From Planctomycetota bacterium (GTDB lineage Bacteria; Planctomycetota; SZUA-567), in assembly GCA_031278535.1 (NCBI GenBank), contig JAITKH010000247.1, forward strand, positions 1-11,263: a stretch of DNA of 11,263 bases. Reading direction: 5' to 3'. The stretch's first letter is position 1, and each line of letters opens with the position of its first letter. The notes beneath the pieces are model-generated. The model made no database searches. It was not told where the DNA came from and saw only the letters and a program-made list of their open reading frames with translations. Position numbers and translations under genes: made by a program. Of this stretch, positions 1-7,228 are shown one piece after another.

Positions 1-426
1 GGGCAGGTTGCGGCAGGTTTTGACGATCTGGCCGTCGTCGCTTCGGATTTGCGGCCCGGCGATTTTCGCTCGGGGATTGGCTTGGAGAAAGGCCGTCAGC
101 AGGGCGATGACGTCGTTCTCCAGTTTGGCGTCGGGATTGAGGAAGAGAAGGTGCGTTTCGGTCCGCCCCCGGGCCCCGAGATTGCAGCCGGCGGCGAAGC
201 CGATATTGTCCGGGCGGCGGACGAGGACGATCTCCCGATCTGGACAGGCCGAACGGCGGCGTTCAACCGCGGCCGAAGTGGCGTCGCCGGGGGAGTTGTC
301 GACAACCACCGCCGCCGTCTCCGGCCGGGAGTGGGCGAAGACCGAGTCCAGGCAGTCCCCGATGCTGTTTTCGTTGTTATAGGCCACGATGATTACGGCG
401 CAGGATCTGTCGTTATTGCCGATCAA
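1..426 (-). CDS. GT2 glycosyltransferase, WbbL/rhamnosyltransferase-like (partial, C-terminus beyond left edge)
   Basis: This is the N-terminal 142 residues of a family 2 glycosyltransferase that should transfer a sugar from a nucleotide-sugar donor to a lipid-linked glycan on the cytoplasmic face of the inner membrane. Visible features are the opening strand VIIVAYNNENS (residues 11-21), VVDNS (41-45), DNIGFAAGCNLGAR (73-86) and the metal-binding LLFLNPDA (93-100). The NPD form of the DxD motif and the GFAAGCN segment are typical of WbbL-like rhamnosyltransferases, but the sugar cannot be deduced. I read a TTG start at 426-424 preceded by a G-rich stretch. No in-frame ATG lies nearby, and this start overlaps the end of the upstream GT2 gene by 14 bases, as elsewhere in the operon. 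The reading frame is open to the window edge. The family assignment is firm; the start codon is less certain. Confidence 0.85.
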   Translation of the reverse strand, partial: MIGNNDRSCAVIIVAYNNENSIGDCLDSVFAHSRPETAAVVVDNSPGDATSAAVERRRSACPDREIVLVRRPDNIGFAAGCNLGARGRTETHLLFLNPDAKLENDVIALLTAFLQANPRAKIAGPQIRSDDGQIVKTCRNLP

Positions 427-1330
427 GGATTCCCCCCGGAAAATTCTCCCATATTCCGTCGCGGATGCCGCGCAGGAACGCCTGCTTGACCGCCAAACGG
501 CGACGCCATTCCGCTCCCAGCAAGGCCGGCAGCCCACTGCCGATCAAGACCCTCAGGACGGGAAGTTTCCAGGCCAGGCCGCAGGTGGCCCGGGCGAAAC
601 CGAGATCGGCGGCAATGTCCGGATAGGCCTTTCCGGCCACCGCCATGCCGTAACCCACCTTGTATTCCCGCTGTAACAGGCCTTCTTCGGTCATCGGGTG
701 CAGATGGCGGGCCCAGGCCGCCGGAGTGTAAACGATGCGCTTGCCCGATTTCTCCAGCTTCCAGGCGAAGGCCGTGTCCTCGAAGGCGTAGCGCAACCGG
801 GTGAAGGCGCGATCAAAGCCGCCCGCCGCCCGGGCGTCGGCCGTGCGCAGGGCGAGGTTCGCCGTGTAGGCATGGAGACAGGGGATTTGATCACCGTCCT
901 TGAAGCCATCGAGCCGGAACTGCATGCCGTGGGCGTCCATGTAGCGGATGACGGGCTGGTCGGCCAGGGATTCGTGCCAGACCATGCGGCCCTGGGAGAC
1001 GTCGGCTCCGCTGTCAAGGCGTGCCTTGTGGACCTCGAGTAGGCCGGGATCGGGAAAGATGTCGTCGTCGAGAAAGAGCAGGTGATCCCCTTTCGCCTCG
1101 GCTAGCCCCCGGTTGCGGGCCTCGCCCGGTCCGGAGTTGGCCTGGCGCAGGGGCTTGAGATTGGGATGGCGCGAGGCAAGTTCCGCCAGCAGGGCGGGGG
1201 TGCCGTCGCCGGATCCGTCGTCGACGGGAAGAATTTCACATTCCCCGGCTCCGCGCATGCCCAGGACCGTCGGTAGGGATCGGGCCAGGATGGCGTCGCG
1301 GTTGCAGGTGGGAATGACGACGCTAAACAC
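413..1330 (-). CDS. GT2 glycosyltransferase (DDD-type)
   Basis: A complete family 2 glycosyltransferase of 305 residues, with a GT-A fold inferred. In order it shows the nucleotide-binding strand VVIPTCNRD (residues 4-12), VDDGSGDGT (36-44), NSGPGEARNRGLAEAKGD (65-82), the metal-binding FLDDDIFPD (86-94), and an acidic FEDTAF (183-188), where a general base usually sits. The NxGPGxARNxG segment is classic for polysaccharide GT2 enzymes that use DDGS and DDD motifs, so it differs in subtype from the two neighbouring NPD-type enzymes. I chose the GTG at 1330-1328 because it starts just before the conserved first strand, has a run of five Gs upstream, and overlaps the preceding gene by only 8 bases. 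An ATG at 1396 would add 22 low-complexity residues and a 74-base overlap. The donor and acceptor sugars are unknown. Confidence 0.9.
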   Translation of the reverse strand: MFSVVIPTCNRDAILARSLPTVLGMRGAGECEILPVDDGSGDGTPALLAELASRHPNLKPLRQANSGPGEARNRGLAEAKGDHLLFLDDDIFPDPGLLEVHKARLDSGADVSQGRMVWHESLADQPVIRYMDAHGMQFRLDGFKDGDQIPCLHAYTANLALRTADARAAGGFDRAFTRLRYAFEDTAFAWKLEKSGKRIVYTPAAWARHLHPMTEEGLLQREYKVGYGMAVAGKAYPDIAADLGFARATCGLAWKLPVLRVLIGSGLPALLGAEWRRRLAVKQAFLRGIRDGIWENFPGGILDRQ

Positions 1331-2216
1331 GCGAGAACCCCCAGCCGGCGATTTCCCTGTCCTCGGGACGGCGGCGGCGCAGGTACTTTGCCGCATAGAT
1401 CAGGCCGATGCAGCAGCGCCAGATCCTGGCGTGGATTCGCCCGGAATTCTTCCGGAAATAGATGTGGCAGCTCTTCAGGTACTGCATGACGATTTTGTGG
1501 TAGGTGCCGTAATACTGCATGGTGCTTTTGCGGCATTCGTGCATGACCCGGGCGGTGTGGACGTAATGGATCGCATAGCCACTGCGCAGGGTGCGCCGGC
1601 ACACATCCACCTCTTCACAATAGAGAAAGAACTGTTCGTCGAAGCCGCCAAGATCGCGGAATGCATTTTTCCGGAACATCATGCATGCCCCAACCAGGCA
1701 CTCGACTTCGCGGGTGGAGCGGTGATCCCAGTTCCCGTAATAGGGACGGCCGATGAAAGGGACCCTGGGAAAGCGGAAGCAGAGGGAGGTGTGCTCCAGG
1801 ATGTCGTTGATCAGGCTGAGGCAGCGGCGTCCGGCGCCGTAGCTGACGCTGCCGTCGTCGTTCAGGACGGTTGGGCCGCAGGCTCCGGTCCCGGGGTGAT
1901 CCTCCATGAAGCGGAAGAGGATGTCCGGCGCGTCGTTTTGGAGGATGGTGTCGGGATTCAGGAAAAGGAGGTATTTGCCGGCAGCGGCTTGGGCTCCCAA
2001 GTTGCATCCGGCCCCGAAACCGCCGTTTCTGGGGCTGCGGATCAGGCGGATGCCGGGCTGCTCCAAAGGGGCGAGATTTTCGGAGGAGTTGTTGTCGACG
2101 ACGATGATTTCGCAGGCGCATCCCTTGGCCAAGGCCCGCACCGAGTCGATGGAGCCGAGCATTTCTCCCGAACAGTTCCAGTTAACATAAATGATGGAGA
2201 CGTCGGTTTCAGCCAT
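1323..2216 (-). CDS. GT2 glycosyltransferase, WbbL/rhamnosyltransferase-like
   Basis: A 297-residue family 2 glycosyltransferase. The motifs are SIIYVNWN (7-14), IIVVDNNSS (37-45), NGGFGAGCNLG (64-74), the DxD-equivalent LLFLNPDT (83-90), and GGFDEQFFLYCEEVDVCRR (190-208), where the paired Glu and the Asp are the usual late catalytic acidic residues. This set is characteristic of the WbbL/rhamnosyltransferase branch, although rhamnose itself is not proven. The C-terminal 90 residues are rich in basic residues (for example YLRRRRPEDR near 278-287), consistent with peripheral membrane binding. The ATG at 2216 follows an AAGGGG-type ribosome-binding site and overlaps the stop of the preceding acyltransferase gene by 8 bases, which suggests coupled translation. 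That ribosome-binding site is joined to an A9 tract. Confidence 0.92.
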   Translation of the reverse strand: MAETDVSIIYVNWNCSGEMLGSIDSVRALAKGCACEIIVVDNNSSENLAPLEQPGIRLIRSPRNGGFGAGCNLGAQAAAGKYLLFLNPDTILQNDAPDILFRFMEDHPGTGACGPTVLNDDGSVSYGAGRRCLSLINDILEHTSLCFRFPRVPFIGRPYYGNWDHRSTREVECLVGACMMFRKNAFRDLGGFDEQFFLYCEEVDVCRRTLRSGYAIHYVHTARVMHECRKSTMQYYGTYHKIVMQYLKSCHIYFRKNSGRIHARIWRCCIGLIYAAKYLRRRRPEDREIAGWGFSRV

Positions 2217-2751
2217 GCGCCACCCCTTTTTTTTTCACCGCCGGAATGCCGCTCCACATCCACCCGGGCTCCGTTATGCTCTTGGTAACGACGGAATGGG
2301 ACAGGATCATCGTCCGATCCGCGATTTCCACGTCGGGACCGATGGAAGTGTGGCCGAATATGACAGAATCCGCTCCTACATGGCACTTGCCGGGGCAGTA
2401 GACGCCGGCATGAATGTCGGTGAAATCGTGCTTGGTGTCGATGAGGGTGCAGCTTTGCCCGATGAAGCTGTTCCGGCCCAGAACCAGAGAATCGCGGCAT
2501 CCCATAAGGGAATAGTGCCCAACGCAGGAGTTTTCGTGCAGAATCATGTTGCCTTTGCCGGAACATTCAAGGATGCAGCCCTTTTTCAGGTACACCCGGT
2601 TTTTGACGACAATGCGGGCTTCCGGTTCGACCTTGATCATGACGCCGGATTCGAAAAAAACGAATCCCTCCATCCTCACCTGGGGATAGTAATACAATTT
2701 AACCCATAGGAACCGCATCGCAAAACCCATTTTACGAAACAAGGCGCGCAT
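2209..2751 (-). CDS. Left-handed beta-helix acyltransferase, WbbJ/maltose acetyltransferase-like
   Basis: A 180-residue hexapeptide-repeat acyltransferase expected to transfer an acetyl or other acyl group from acyl-CoA to a sugar of the repeat unit. Imperfect hexapeptide turns run from about residue 39 to 155, for example VLGRNSFIGQSCTLI (90-104) and VGADSVIFGHTSIGPDVEI (125-143). The likely catalytic His is H108 in LIDTKHDF, a site occupied by His in the WbbJ/MAT group. The end SGIPAVKKKG matches the family's closing G-x-PA signature. The ATG at 2751 has GGGAG six bases upstream and overlaps the preceding gene by 20 bases. A second ATG at 2730 would avoid the overlap but lacks a ribosome-binding site. 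The last codons contain an uninterrupted A9 tract, and the stop overlaps the next start. The substrate is unknown. Confidence 0.9.
   Translation of the reverse strand: MRALFRKMGFAMRFLWVKLYYYPQVRMEGFVFFESGVMIKVEPEARIVVKNRVYLKKGCILECSGKGNMILHENSCVGHYSLMGCRDSLVLGRNSFIGQSCTLIDTKHDFTDIHAGVYCPGKCHVGADSVIFGHTSIGPDVEIADRTMILSHSVVTKSITEPGWMWSGIPAVKKKGVAHG
2227..2235 (-). other. A9 homopolymer at acyltransferase/GT2 junction (possible slippage site)
   Basis: Nine consecutive A residues on the coding strand encode KKK at the acyltransferase C-terminus. The tract adjoins the GGGG ribosome-binding region of the next gene. Loss of one A would place the acyltransferase in frame with the next ATG and remove the intervening stop. 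Slippage itself is inferred, not shown. Confidence 0.45.
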
Positions 2752-3910
2752 ACAGATCTCCCAATTCCCGGATCATGCGGGCGACGCCGAACTTTTCGGC
2801 GACCATCGCCTGCCCGGCCCTTCCCATGACTTCCCTTTTCCGCGGGTGCAGACAGAGAAACGCCATTTCCCTGGCAAAGCCTTCCACATCGCCAGGCGGC
2901 AGAAGAAATCCGGTTTTCCCGTTCTCGATGCAGTCGCGGGTACCGGTGACGTCGCTGCCGATGGTGGGCTTGCCCATGGCCGAAGCCTCGAGAATGGCAT
3001 AGGGCAGCCCTTCGTAGCGGGAGGACAGAATCACCACGTCGCTTGCCGCCAGGAGCGGTTCGATGTTTTCGATCCAGCCCAGAAAGCGCACGCGTTCCGC
3101 AAGTCCCAGGTCCGCGCTGAGCCTCTCCAGCCCGGGACGCAGGCTACCCTCGCCCGCCACCGCCAGTGTCGCCCCGGGCGAGGCCTTCACCACCTCCGCC
3201 ATGGCCAGCACCAGGGTGCGCACATCCTTCTGTGGCTCGCAGCGGGAAGGGGTGAGCATGACAGGTTCCGTCGCCGGCAGGCCGTATTCCCGGCGGACGG
3301 CGGCAGTGTCGTGGCTTTTGGCAAACGATCCGATGCCGTTGTTGATTCGTACCAGCCGCCCGTCCGCTCGGAGATCCCGCCGCAACTCCCGGTATTCGCT
3401 GTCCGAGACTGCGATGATCGCTCCCGCCAACGGAGCCAGGAGTCTCTCCGCCCACAGGTAGATGGCCCGTTTCAAGCCGCGCTGTCCGGCATAATACATG
3501 GCGTGGGGGGTATAGCACACCGCCGGGCGCCCGCCGAACAGCGCCGCCAGCCTCCCGATCAGGCCGGCCTTGCTGCTATGGCAGTGGAGGATGTCCGGCT
3601 TGAGGCGGCGCAGCAGGCGGGCCAGGGCGACGAGGGAACGTAAGTCTCCCCGCAGGGAATGCCAGCGGGGAACTTCAAGGGTATGGGCGGTCAGGCCGAG
3701 CCGGGCGAAAGCGGCCTGGTAGCGGGACTCCCTGTCTCCGGCGACAACGGATGACAGGGCGGCATCGGGAAAAACGCCCTCCATGTCGAAACGGTTCCGA
3801 TCAAAGCCGGCCGCGAGTTCGAGGACATGGCGCTTGACCCCGCCGCCGGAGACGGCGAACTGAATCACCAGGGGCTTTCGAGCCGATGCATTCTCCGGTA
3901 TTTTGCTCAT
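2732..3910 (-). CDS. GT4 glycosyltransferase (GT-B, retaining)
   Basis: A 392-residue family 4 glycosyltransferase with the GT-B two-domain layout. The N-terminal acceptor domain opens with VIQFAVSGGGVKRHVLELA (residues 15-33), including the GGxxxH-like loop. ILHCHSSKAGLIGRLAA lies at 107-123 and VCYTPHAMYY at 131-140. The C-terminal donor domain carries LTPSRCEPQKD (219-229), LAVAGEGSLRP (249-259), VRFLGW (274-279) and the family's EX7E motif EGLPYAILE (E300 and E308), followed by GKPTIGSDVTG. These features indicate a retaining transferase that uses a nucleotide-sugar donor at the cytoplasmic membrane surface. The ATG at 3910 overlaps the TGA of the preceding polymerase gene as ATGA. A GGAGGGA sits about 11 bases upstream, slightly far. 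A longer open frame upstream of this ATG is only a shadow of the polymerase gene. Sugar specificity is unknown. Confidence 0.94.
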   Translation of the reverse strand: MSKIPENASARKPLVIQFAVSGGGVKRHVLELAAGFDRNRFDMEGVFPDAALSSVVAGDRESRYQAAFARLGLTAHTLEVPRWHSLRGDLRSLVALARLLRRLKPDILHCHSSKAGLIGRLAALFGGRPAVCYTPHAMYYAGQRGLKRAIYLWAERLLAPLAGAIIAVSDSEYRELRRDLRADGRLVRINNGIGSFAKSHDTAAVRREYGLPATEPVMLTPSRCEPQKDVRTLVLAMAEVVKASPGATLAVAGEGSLRPGLERLSADLGLAERVRFLGWIENIEPLLAASDVVILSSRYEGLPYAILEASAMGKPTIGSDVTGTRDCIENGKTGFLLPPGDVEGFAREMAFLCLHPRKREVMGRAGQAMVAEKFGVARMIRELGDLYARLVS

Positions 3911-5325
3911 GGCGCCGGCCGTCCCTCCGGTTCGTTCGGGAACACCCCCCATCCTAGGCCGATCAGCATGAAGACAAGCTTGGTGGACTTGGTGAAGAGA
4001 TGGACATCGGCGAACAGGGCGCACAGCAGGTAGATGCAGAGGCTGGCTAGGGCGGCCCGGGCATATCCGGCGGCGACCAGGCGCCCCTTGGCGATCAGGG
4101 CCGCGTGGGCCTGGCGCAGGCGGGCGAGGAGGAAACCGATCAGGAGGAGAAGGCCGCCCAGGCCAAGAATACCCTGCTCCACCAAGATCATCAGGTAGGA
4201 ATTGTCGACCGTGGCCACCTGCTGCACGTCGGCGTAGATGTCGGGAGGAATGGGCGGGCTGCCGATCAAGTACTGTTCGGAAAACTGTCCGTAACCCATG
4301 CCGAACAACCAGTTGTCCGTGAGATGGGAAATGGCCAAGTCCCAATACCAGAAGCGGATGCGCAGGTTGCGGAAATCCGCGATCCGCTCCCAGAAGGCGG
4401 TCCGCCCCAGGATCGAGGGGACGAGCCAGGCGCCTGCGGCGAGGACGGGAATGCCCGGCATGATACCTTTTCGGAGGCGGGGCAGAAACATGAGTGTCGT
4501 GGCGGCGACGGCGAGCCAAACGCCGCGGGTGGCGTTGACGACGATGAACCCCAAGCCCGCCGGCAGCGCGATGCCGGCAAATGCGCGGCAACGCCTGTCA
4601 TTCCAGAGGGCGGCGAGGAAGGGCAGGCACAGGGCGACCACGGTGCCGCCTTCGGACGGATGGAAAAACACCACGTAGGGCCGGTAGGTGCCGCCGGTGG
4701 CGGCGGCGATATCCGGAGACAAGTAGGTATATTCATCGCCATAAGTGCGGACGACGTAGTCCATGATCGGGTTTTTCAGGCTGACGACCTCGATCAGGCC
4801 GTAGGCGGCGATCAGTATGACCATGAGGGCGATGATAAGGGAAACCCTGGTCGCCGTGATTTCACTGGAAAGTCGGAGGCACAGCAGGCAGAGCGGGACT
4901 CCGAGGCCGAAGGTTTCCGCCAGGGTCCGCAGGCCGATGTTGTCGGGCCGGTTATGAAGCAGGGTCATGCAGATCAGGGAGAGGGCGACCAGCGGCCAGA
5001 AGAAATCCCGCAGTTTCGGGGTGAGCGTACCGCTCTGGAACAGCGCCTTCAGGGAGACGATGCCGAGCAGGAGGAGCAGGAGGGTTTCGTCGGCGAAAAT
5101 TTTTGGGGTGCGGTTGAAACCAAGGAAGAAGGGTGCTCCGATCAGGGTGGCGACGGCGGGGAGCAGGGCGAGATCGGAGTGTTTCCAAATGAGGATGCAG
5201 GCCAACGCCGATCCGGTGCCGGCCGCAGCCAGAATCAGGCCGCGATCTTCGAGCATGGCATAACTCATGACCGCACCGATTGCCAGGAAAAAAGGCAGGA
5301 AAGCCGATATGAGGAACGAACGCAT
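3907..5325 (-). CDS. Wzy / O-antigen ligase-type polysaccharide polymerase
   Basis: A 472-residue, very hydrophobic integral membrane protein with about a dozen predicted spans, of the O-antigen ligase/polymerase superfamily (WzyC type). Family features include NATRGVWLA (264-272), the large periplasmic-type loop with RFWYWDLAISH (324-334) and NWLFGMGYGQF (338-348), and the VDNSYLMILVEQGILGLGG segment (373-391), which matches the superfamily's (H/D)NSYL...G..GL signature. In this locus, with a flippase directly upstream in the operon, polymerase (Wzy) is more likely than lipid A ligase (WaaL), but sequence alone does not separate them firmly. I chose the ATG at 5325 because GGAG (5334-5337) lies eight bases upstream. 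The GTG at 5334 overlaps that ribosome-binding site. The gene begins 19 bases after the flippase stop. Confidence 0.88.
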   Translation of the reverse strand: MRSFLISAFLPFFLAIGAVMSYAMLEDRGLILAAAGTGSALACILIWKHSDLALLPAVATLIGAPFFLGFNRTPKIFADETLLLLLLGIVSLKALFQSGTLTPKLRDFFWPLVALSLICMTLLHNRPDNIGLRTLAETFGLGVPLCLLCLRLSSEITATRVSLIIALMVILIAAYGLIEVVSLKNPIMDYVVRTYGDEYTYLSPDIAAATGGTYRPYVVFFHPSEGGTVVALCLPFLAALWNDRRCRAFAGIALPAGLGFIVVNATRGVWLAVAATTLMFLPRLRKGIMPGIPVLAAGAWLVPSILGRTAFWERIADFRNLRIRFWYWDLAISHLTDNWLFGMGYGQFSEQYLIGSPPIPPDIYADVQQVATVDNSYLMILVEQGILGLGGLLLLIGFLLARLRQAHAALIAKGRLVAAGYARAALASLCIYLLCALFADVHLFTKSTKLVFMLIGLGWGVFPNEPEGRPAP

Positions 5326-5344
5326 CACTGGCACTCCGCGATGG

Positions 5345-6547
5345 CTACGCGCACCCCGCCTTGGGGCGGCTCCGCGACCCCCTGAGGATGTACGCTATTA
5401 TCCCGATGCTGACCAATTCGGAAAGGGCGAAGGCGAGGGCGGCCCCGGTCAGGGAGTAGCGGGGGATGAGCAGGAGGTTGAACAGGCCGTTGGTGGAGGC
5501 CACCAGCAGGGCTATGCACAGAATGTCCCTGGTCTTGCCCATGGCGATTAGGGAATTGACCATGAAGGATGTGGCGTAGGTCATGGGCAGGGCGATCATC
5601 AGTACGACGAAGGCCGGGGCGGCCTCGAGGTAGCGGGAACCGAACAGCTCCAGTACCGGATTTCGGAACAGTATCCCCAGTGCCCCCGCCGCGCCGACCA
5701 CGGCCATGCCCAGGATGAAGGTATTTTTGAATTCGGCCAGGCGGGCCTTGCGGGCGAGTGCGGGGAAAATGGCCAGGAGGTAGCCGGCGAAAATGACGGT
5801 GGAAGACTCGAAAACCCGGTAGGCGGCGTTATAGAGGCCGGCCGCATCCAGGGAGATCAGTTTGGAGATCAGGATCAGGTCGAACCGTTGATAGACACCG
5901 GTGATGATCTCCATCGAGAACAGGATCAGGGATTCGGAGAATAGGGGCCACGAGTTGCGGGGCATGGCCAGGCGGAATTCAGCACGGGCCGGCCACAACG
6001 CCGCCAGGCAGCGCACTATGGGAGCAATGGCGCTAGCCGCGATAAATGTCCCGAAGCCAGCCCTCGCTGCCCAGATCGCCAGGAGCAGGCAGATCAGGAT
6101 TACGCGTTCCAGGATTTGCGCGAGGGCGGGGATGTGCATCCGCTCCCAGGCGGTGTGCCAGGCTTCCATGGTACGGGTTACGGCGATGGCCGGTACCGAA
6201 ACGAAAAACAGGATCATGGCCGGGGAGTGATTTTCGGCAATTTCTGGATAGCCGAAATGCACGCAGAGGCAGGCGGCGGCTCCGACCGCGACGGACGCGC
6301 CCAGCTTGATGGCCAGCACCTTCGGTAACAGGGCTTCGCCAAGGGCCGGGTCGCGGGCGGCGTCGCGAATGAGAATCTTGTCGAGTCCCAGGTTGGAGAG
6401 TACCTCGGAAAACAGGGACGCGGTCAGGAGTACCGCCCAAACCCCCACGTCGGCCGCGCGGAAAAAGCGCGCCAGGAGGACGAAAGTGCCGTAGCTGATT
6501 ACTCGCCCGCCGAGAGAGGCCGCGGTCATCCACAAGGTGTTTTGCAT
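5345..6547 (-). CDS. Wzx-type polysaccharide flippase (MOP superfamily)
   Basis: A 400-residue protein, hydrophobic along its length, with a 12-span pattern typical of polysaccharide flippases. The N-terminus NTLWMTAASLGGRVISYGTF (residues 3-22), the LARFF...DVGVWA segment (25-38) and NLGLDKILIRDAARD (52-66) match the family's first two helices and loop. The middle YQRFDLILISKLISLDAAGLYNAA corresponds to the conserved central repeat at the start of the second half. It should move the undecaprenyl-linked repeat unit from the cytoplasmic to the periplasmic leaflet. The ATG at 6547 has AAGG six bases upstream. A GTG one codon before is less likely. The longer open frame to 7216 is a shadow of the upstream acyltransferase. 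It is preceded by the longest gap inside the operon (53 bases) and followed closely by the polymerase gene. Confidence 0.92.
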   Translation of the reverse strand: MQNTLWMTAASLGGRVISYGTFVLLARFFRAADVGVWAVLLTASLFSEVLSNLGLDKILIRDAARDPALGEALLPKVLAIKLGASVAVGAAACLCVHFGYPEIAENHSPAMILFFVSVPAIAVTRTMEAWHTAWERMHIPALAQILERVILICLLLAIWAARAGFGTFIAASAIAPIVRCLAALWPARAEFRLAMPRNSWPLFSESLILFSMEIITGVYQRFDLILISKLISLDAAGLYNAAYRVFESSTVIFAGYLLAIFPALARKARLAEFKNTFILGMAVVGAAGALGILFRNPVLELFGSRYLEAAPAFVVLMIALPMTYATSFMVNSLIAMGKTRDILCIALLVASTNGLFNLLLIPRYSLTGAALAFALSELVSIGIIAYILRGSRSRPKAGCA

Positions 6548-6562
6548 CACCCGCCTTCTGGA

Positions 6563-6583
6563 CGGGAAGGGGCGCTTTTCCCG
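6563..6583 (-). repeat. Short inverted repeat in the intergenic gap before the flippase gene
   Basis: Six-base arms CGGGAA and TTCCCG, separated by nine bases, lie in the 53-base gap between the acyltransferase stop and the flippase start. No T-run follows on either strand, so it is not a convincing terminator. It may be a weak mRNA hairpin or chance. Confidence 0.3.
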
Positions 6584-6600
6584 GGTGGATGCGTCGGCGG

Positions 6601-7218
6601 TCAAGAAAAGCCCTTTCCGTCGATGGATTCCCAGAGTTTCTTCTCGAAATCGTACCGGCGCACCACTCTCGCCGGCGATCCCACGGCCACCGAATAGGGC
6701 GGTATGTCCCTGGTGACGACGGAGGCGTAACCAATCGTGGAGTGGCGGCCGATGCGGACCCCGGGGGCAACGCGGACCATGGCCCCGAGATAGCAGCCGT
6801 CTTCGATAATCACCGGCCGCGGCGCGGTGATGGGGTTTTCGAGAATGGCACGATCGACGAGCCGGTAATCGTGATCGTGATCGGAAATCAGGACGTTGCG
6901 GCCGAGACCGGTATCGTTGCCGATGGTGACGCTTTCGGCGGCGCTTATCTGTACGCCCTCGCGGACGACGACCCGATCCCCCAGGGCTATCCTGCCGTCG
7001 AAGTTTCCCCGGCCGGCCCATTCCTTCACGCAGGACAGCATGGTCCCGGAGCAGATTACCACGTCCCTGCCCACCGACAGGTTCTTCGGCGCGTTTATGT
7101 GGACGGGATATTCGATGCGGCCGTTCCCTCCGTAAGATCCCAGCGTCCTGCCCGCCATGGCGGAGTGGAGACGAATCCAGCGTTCGCGCAGTTTCATGAG
7201 CAGTTCGTAAGCGCACAT
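6601..7218 (-). CDS. Left-handed beta-helix O-acyltransferase, maltose acetyltransferase-like
   Basis: A 205-residue hexapeptide-repeat acyltransferase of the maltose/galactoside acetyltransferase type, predicted to use acyl-CoA to modify a sugar of the polysaccharide. After a helical N-terminus (residues 1-30) come hexapeptide turns with NLSVGRDVVI (46-55), RIALGDRVVVREGVQI (76-91) and VTIGNDTGLGRNVLI (97-111). The family's catalytic His lies in SDHDHDY (112-118; H114 or H116). A second run is VIIEDGCYLGAMVRVAPGVR (136-155), IGRHSTIGYASVVTRDI and the closing GSPARVVR (180-187). The length is normal for the family and nothing is missing. The ATG at 7218 has AGGGA seven bases upstream, and that site overlaps the stop of the chain-length gene 10 bases before. 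It differs from the second acyltransferase in this locus in length and active-site context, so they probably act on different positions. Confidence 0.93.
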   Translation of the reverse strand: MCAYELLMKLRERWIRLHSAMAGRTLGSYGGNGRIEYPVHINAPKNLSVGRDVVICSGTMLSCVKEWAGRGNFDGRIALGDRVVVREGVQISAAESVTIGNDTGLGRNVLISDHDHDYRLVDRAILENPITAPRPVIIEDGCYLGAMVRVAPGVRIGRHSTIGYASVVTRDIPPYSVAVGSPARVVRRYDFEKKLWESIDGKGFS

Positions 7219-7228
7219 GGGCGATTCC

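Noticed and set aside
49..489. Plus-strand open frame of 146 codons at the left edge
   Set aside because: It lies antisense to the GT2 gene and shows no protein-like motifs. The minus frame carries VVDNS, GFAAGCN and LNPD motifs, so the plus frame is a product of GC-rich codon bias.
1113..2288. Plus-strand open frame of 391 codons
   Set aside because: It is antisense to two well-supported GT2 genes with intact motifs, and its translation has the Gly/Ala/Val/Asp-rich composition of a mirrored coding frame.
3911..4591. N-terminal extension of the GT4 gene on the minus strand
   Set aside because: The frame is open upstream of the ATG at 3910, but it lies within the polymerase coding region. 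The translation is Arg/Pro/His-rich, and the ATGA overlap marks the true start.
4105..5385. Plus-strand open frame of 426 codons
   Set aside because: It mirrors the polymerase gene. The translation is Gly/Glu/Gln-rich and low in complexity, as expected from the antisense of Leu-rich membrane helices.
6548..7216. N-terminal extension of the flippase on the minus strand
   Set aside because: It overlaps the acyltransferase gene in another frame and has no membrane-protein character. The flippase motif begins at the ATG at 6547.
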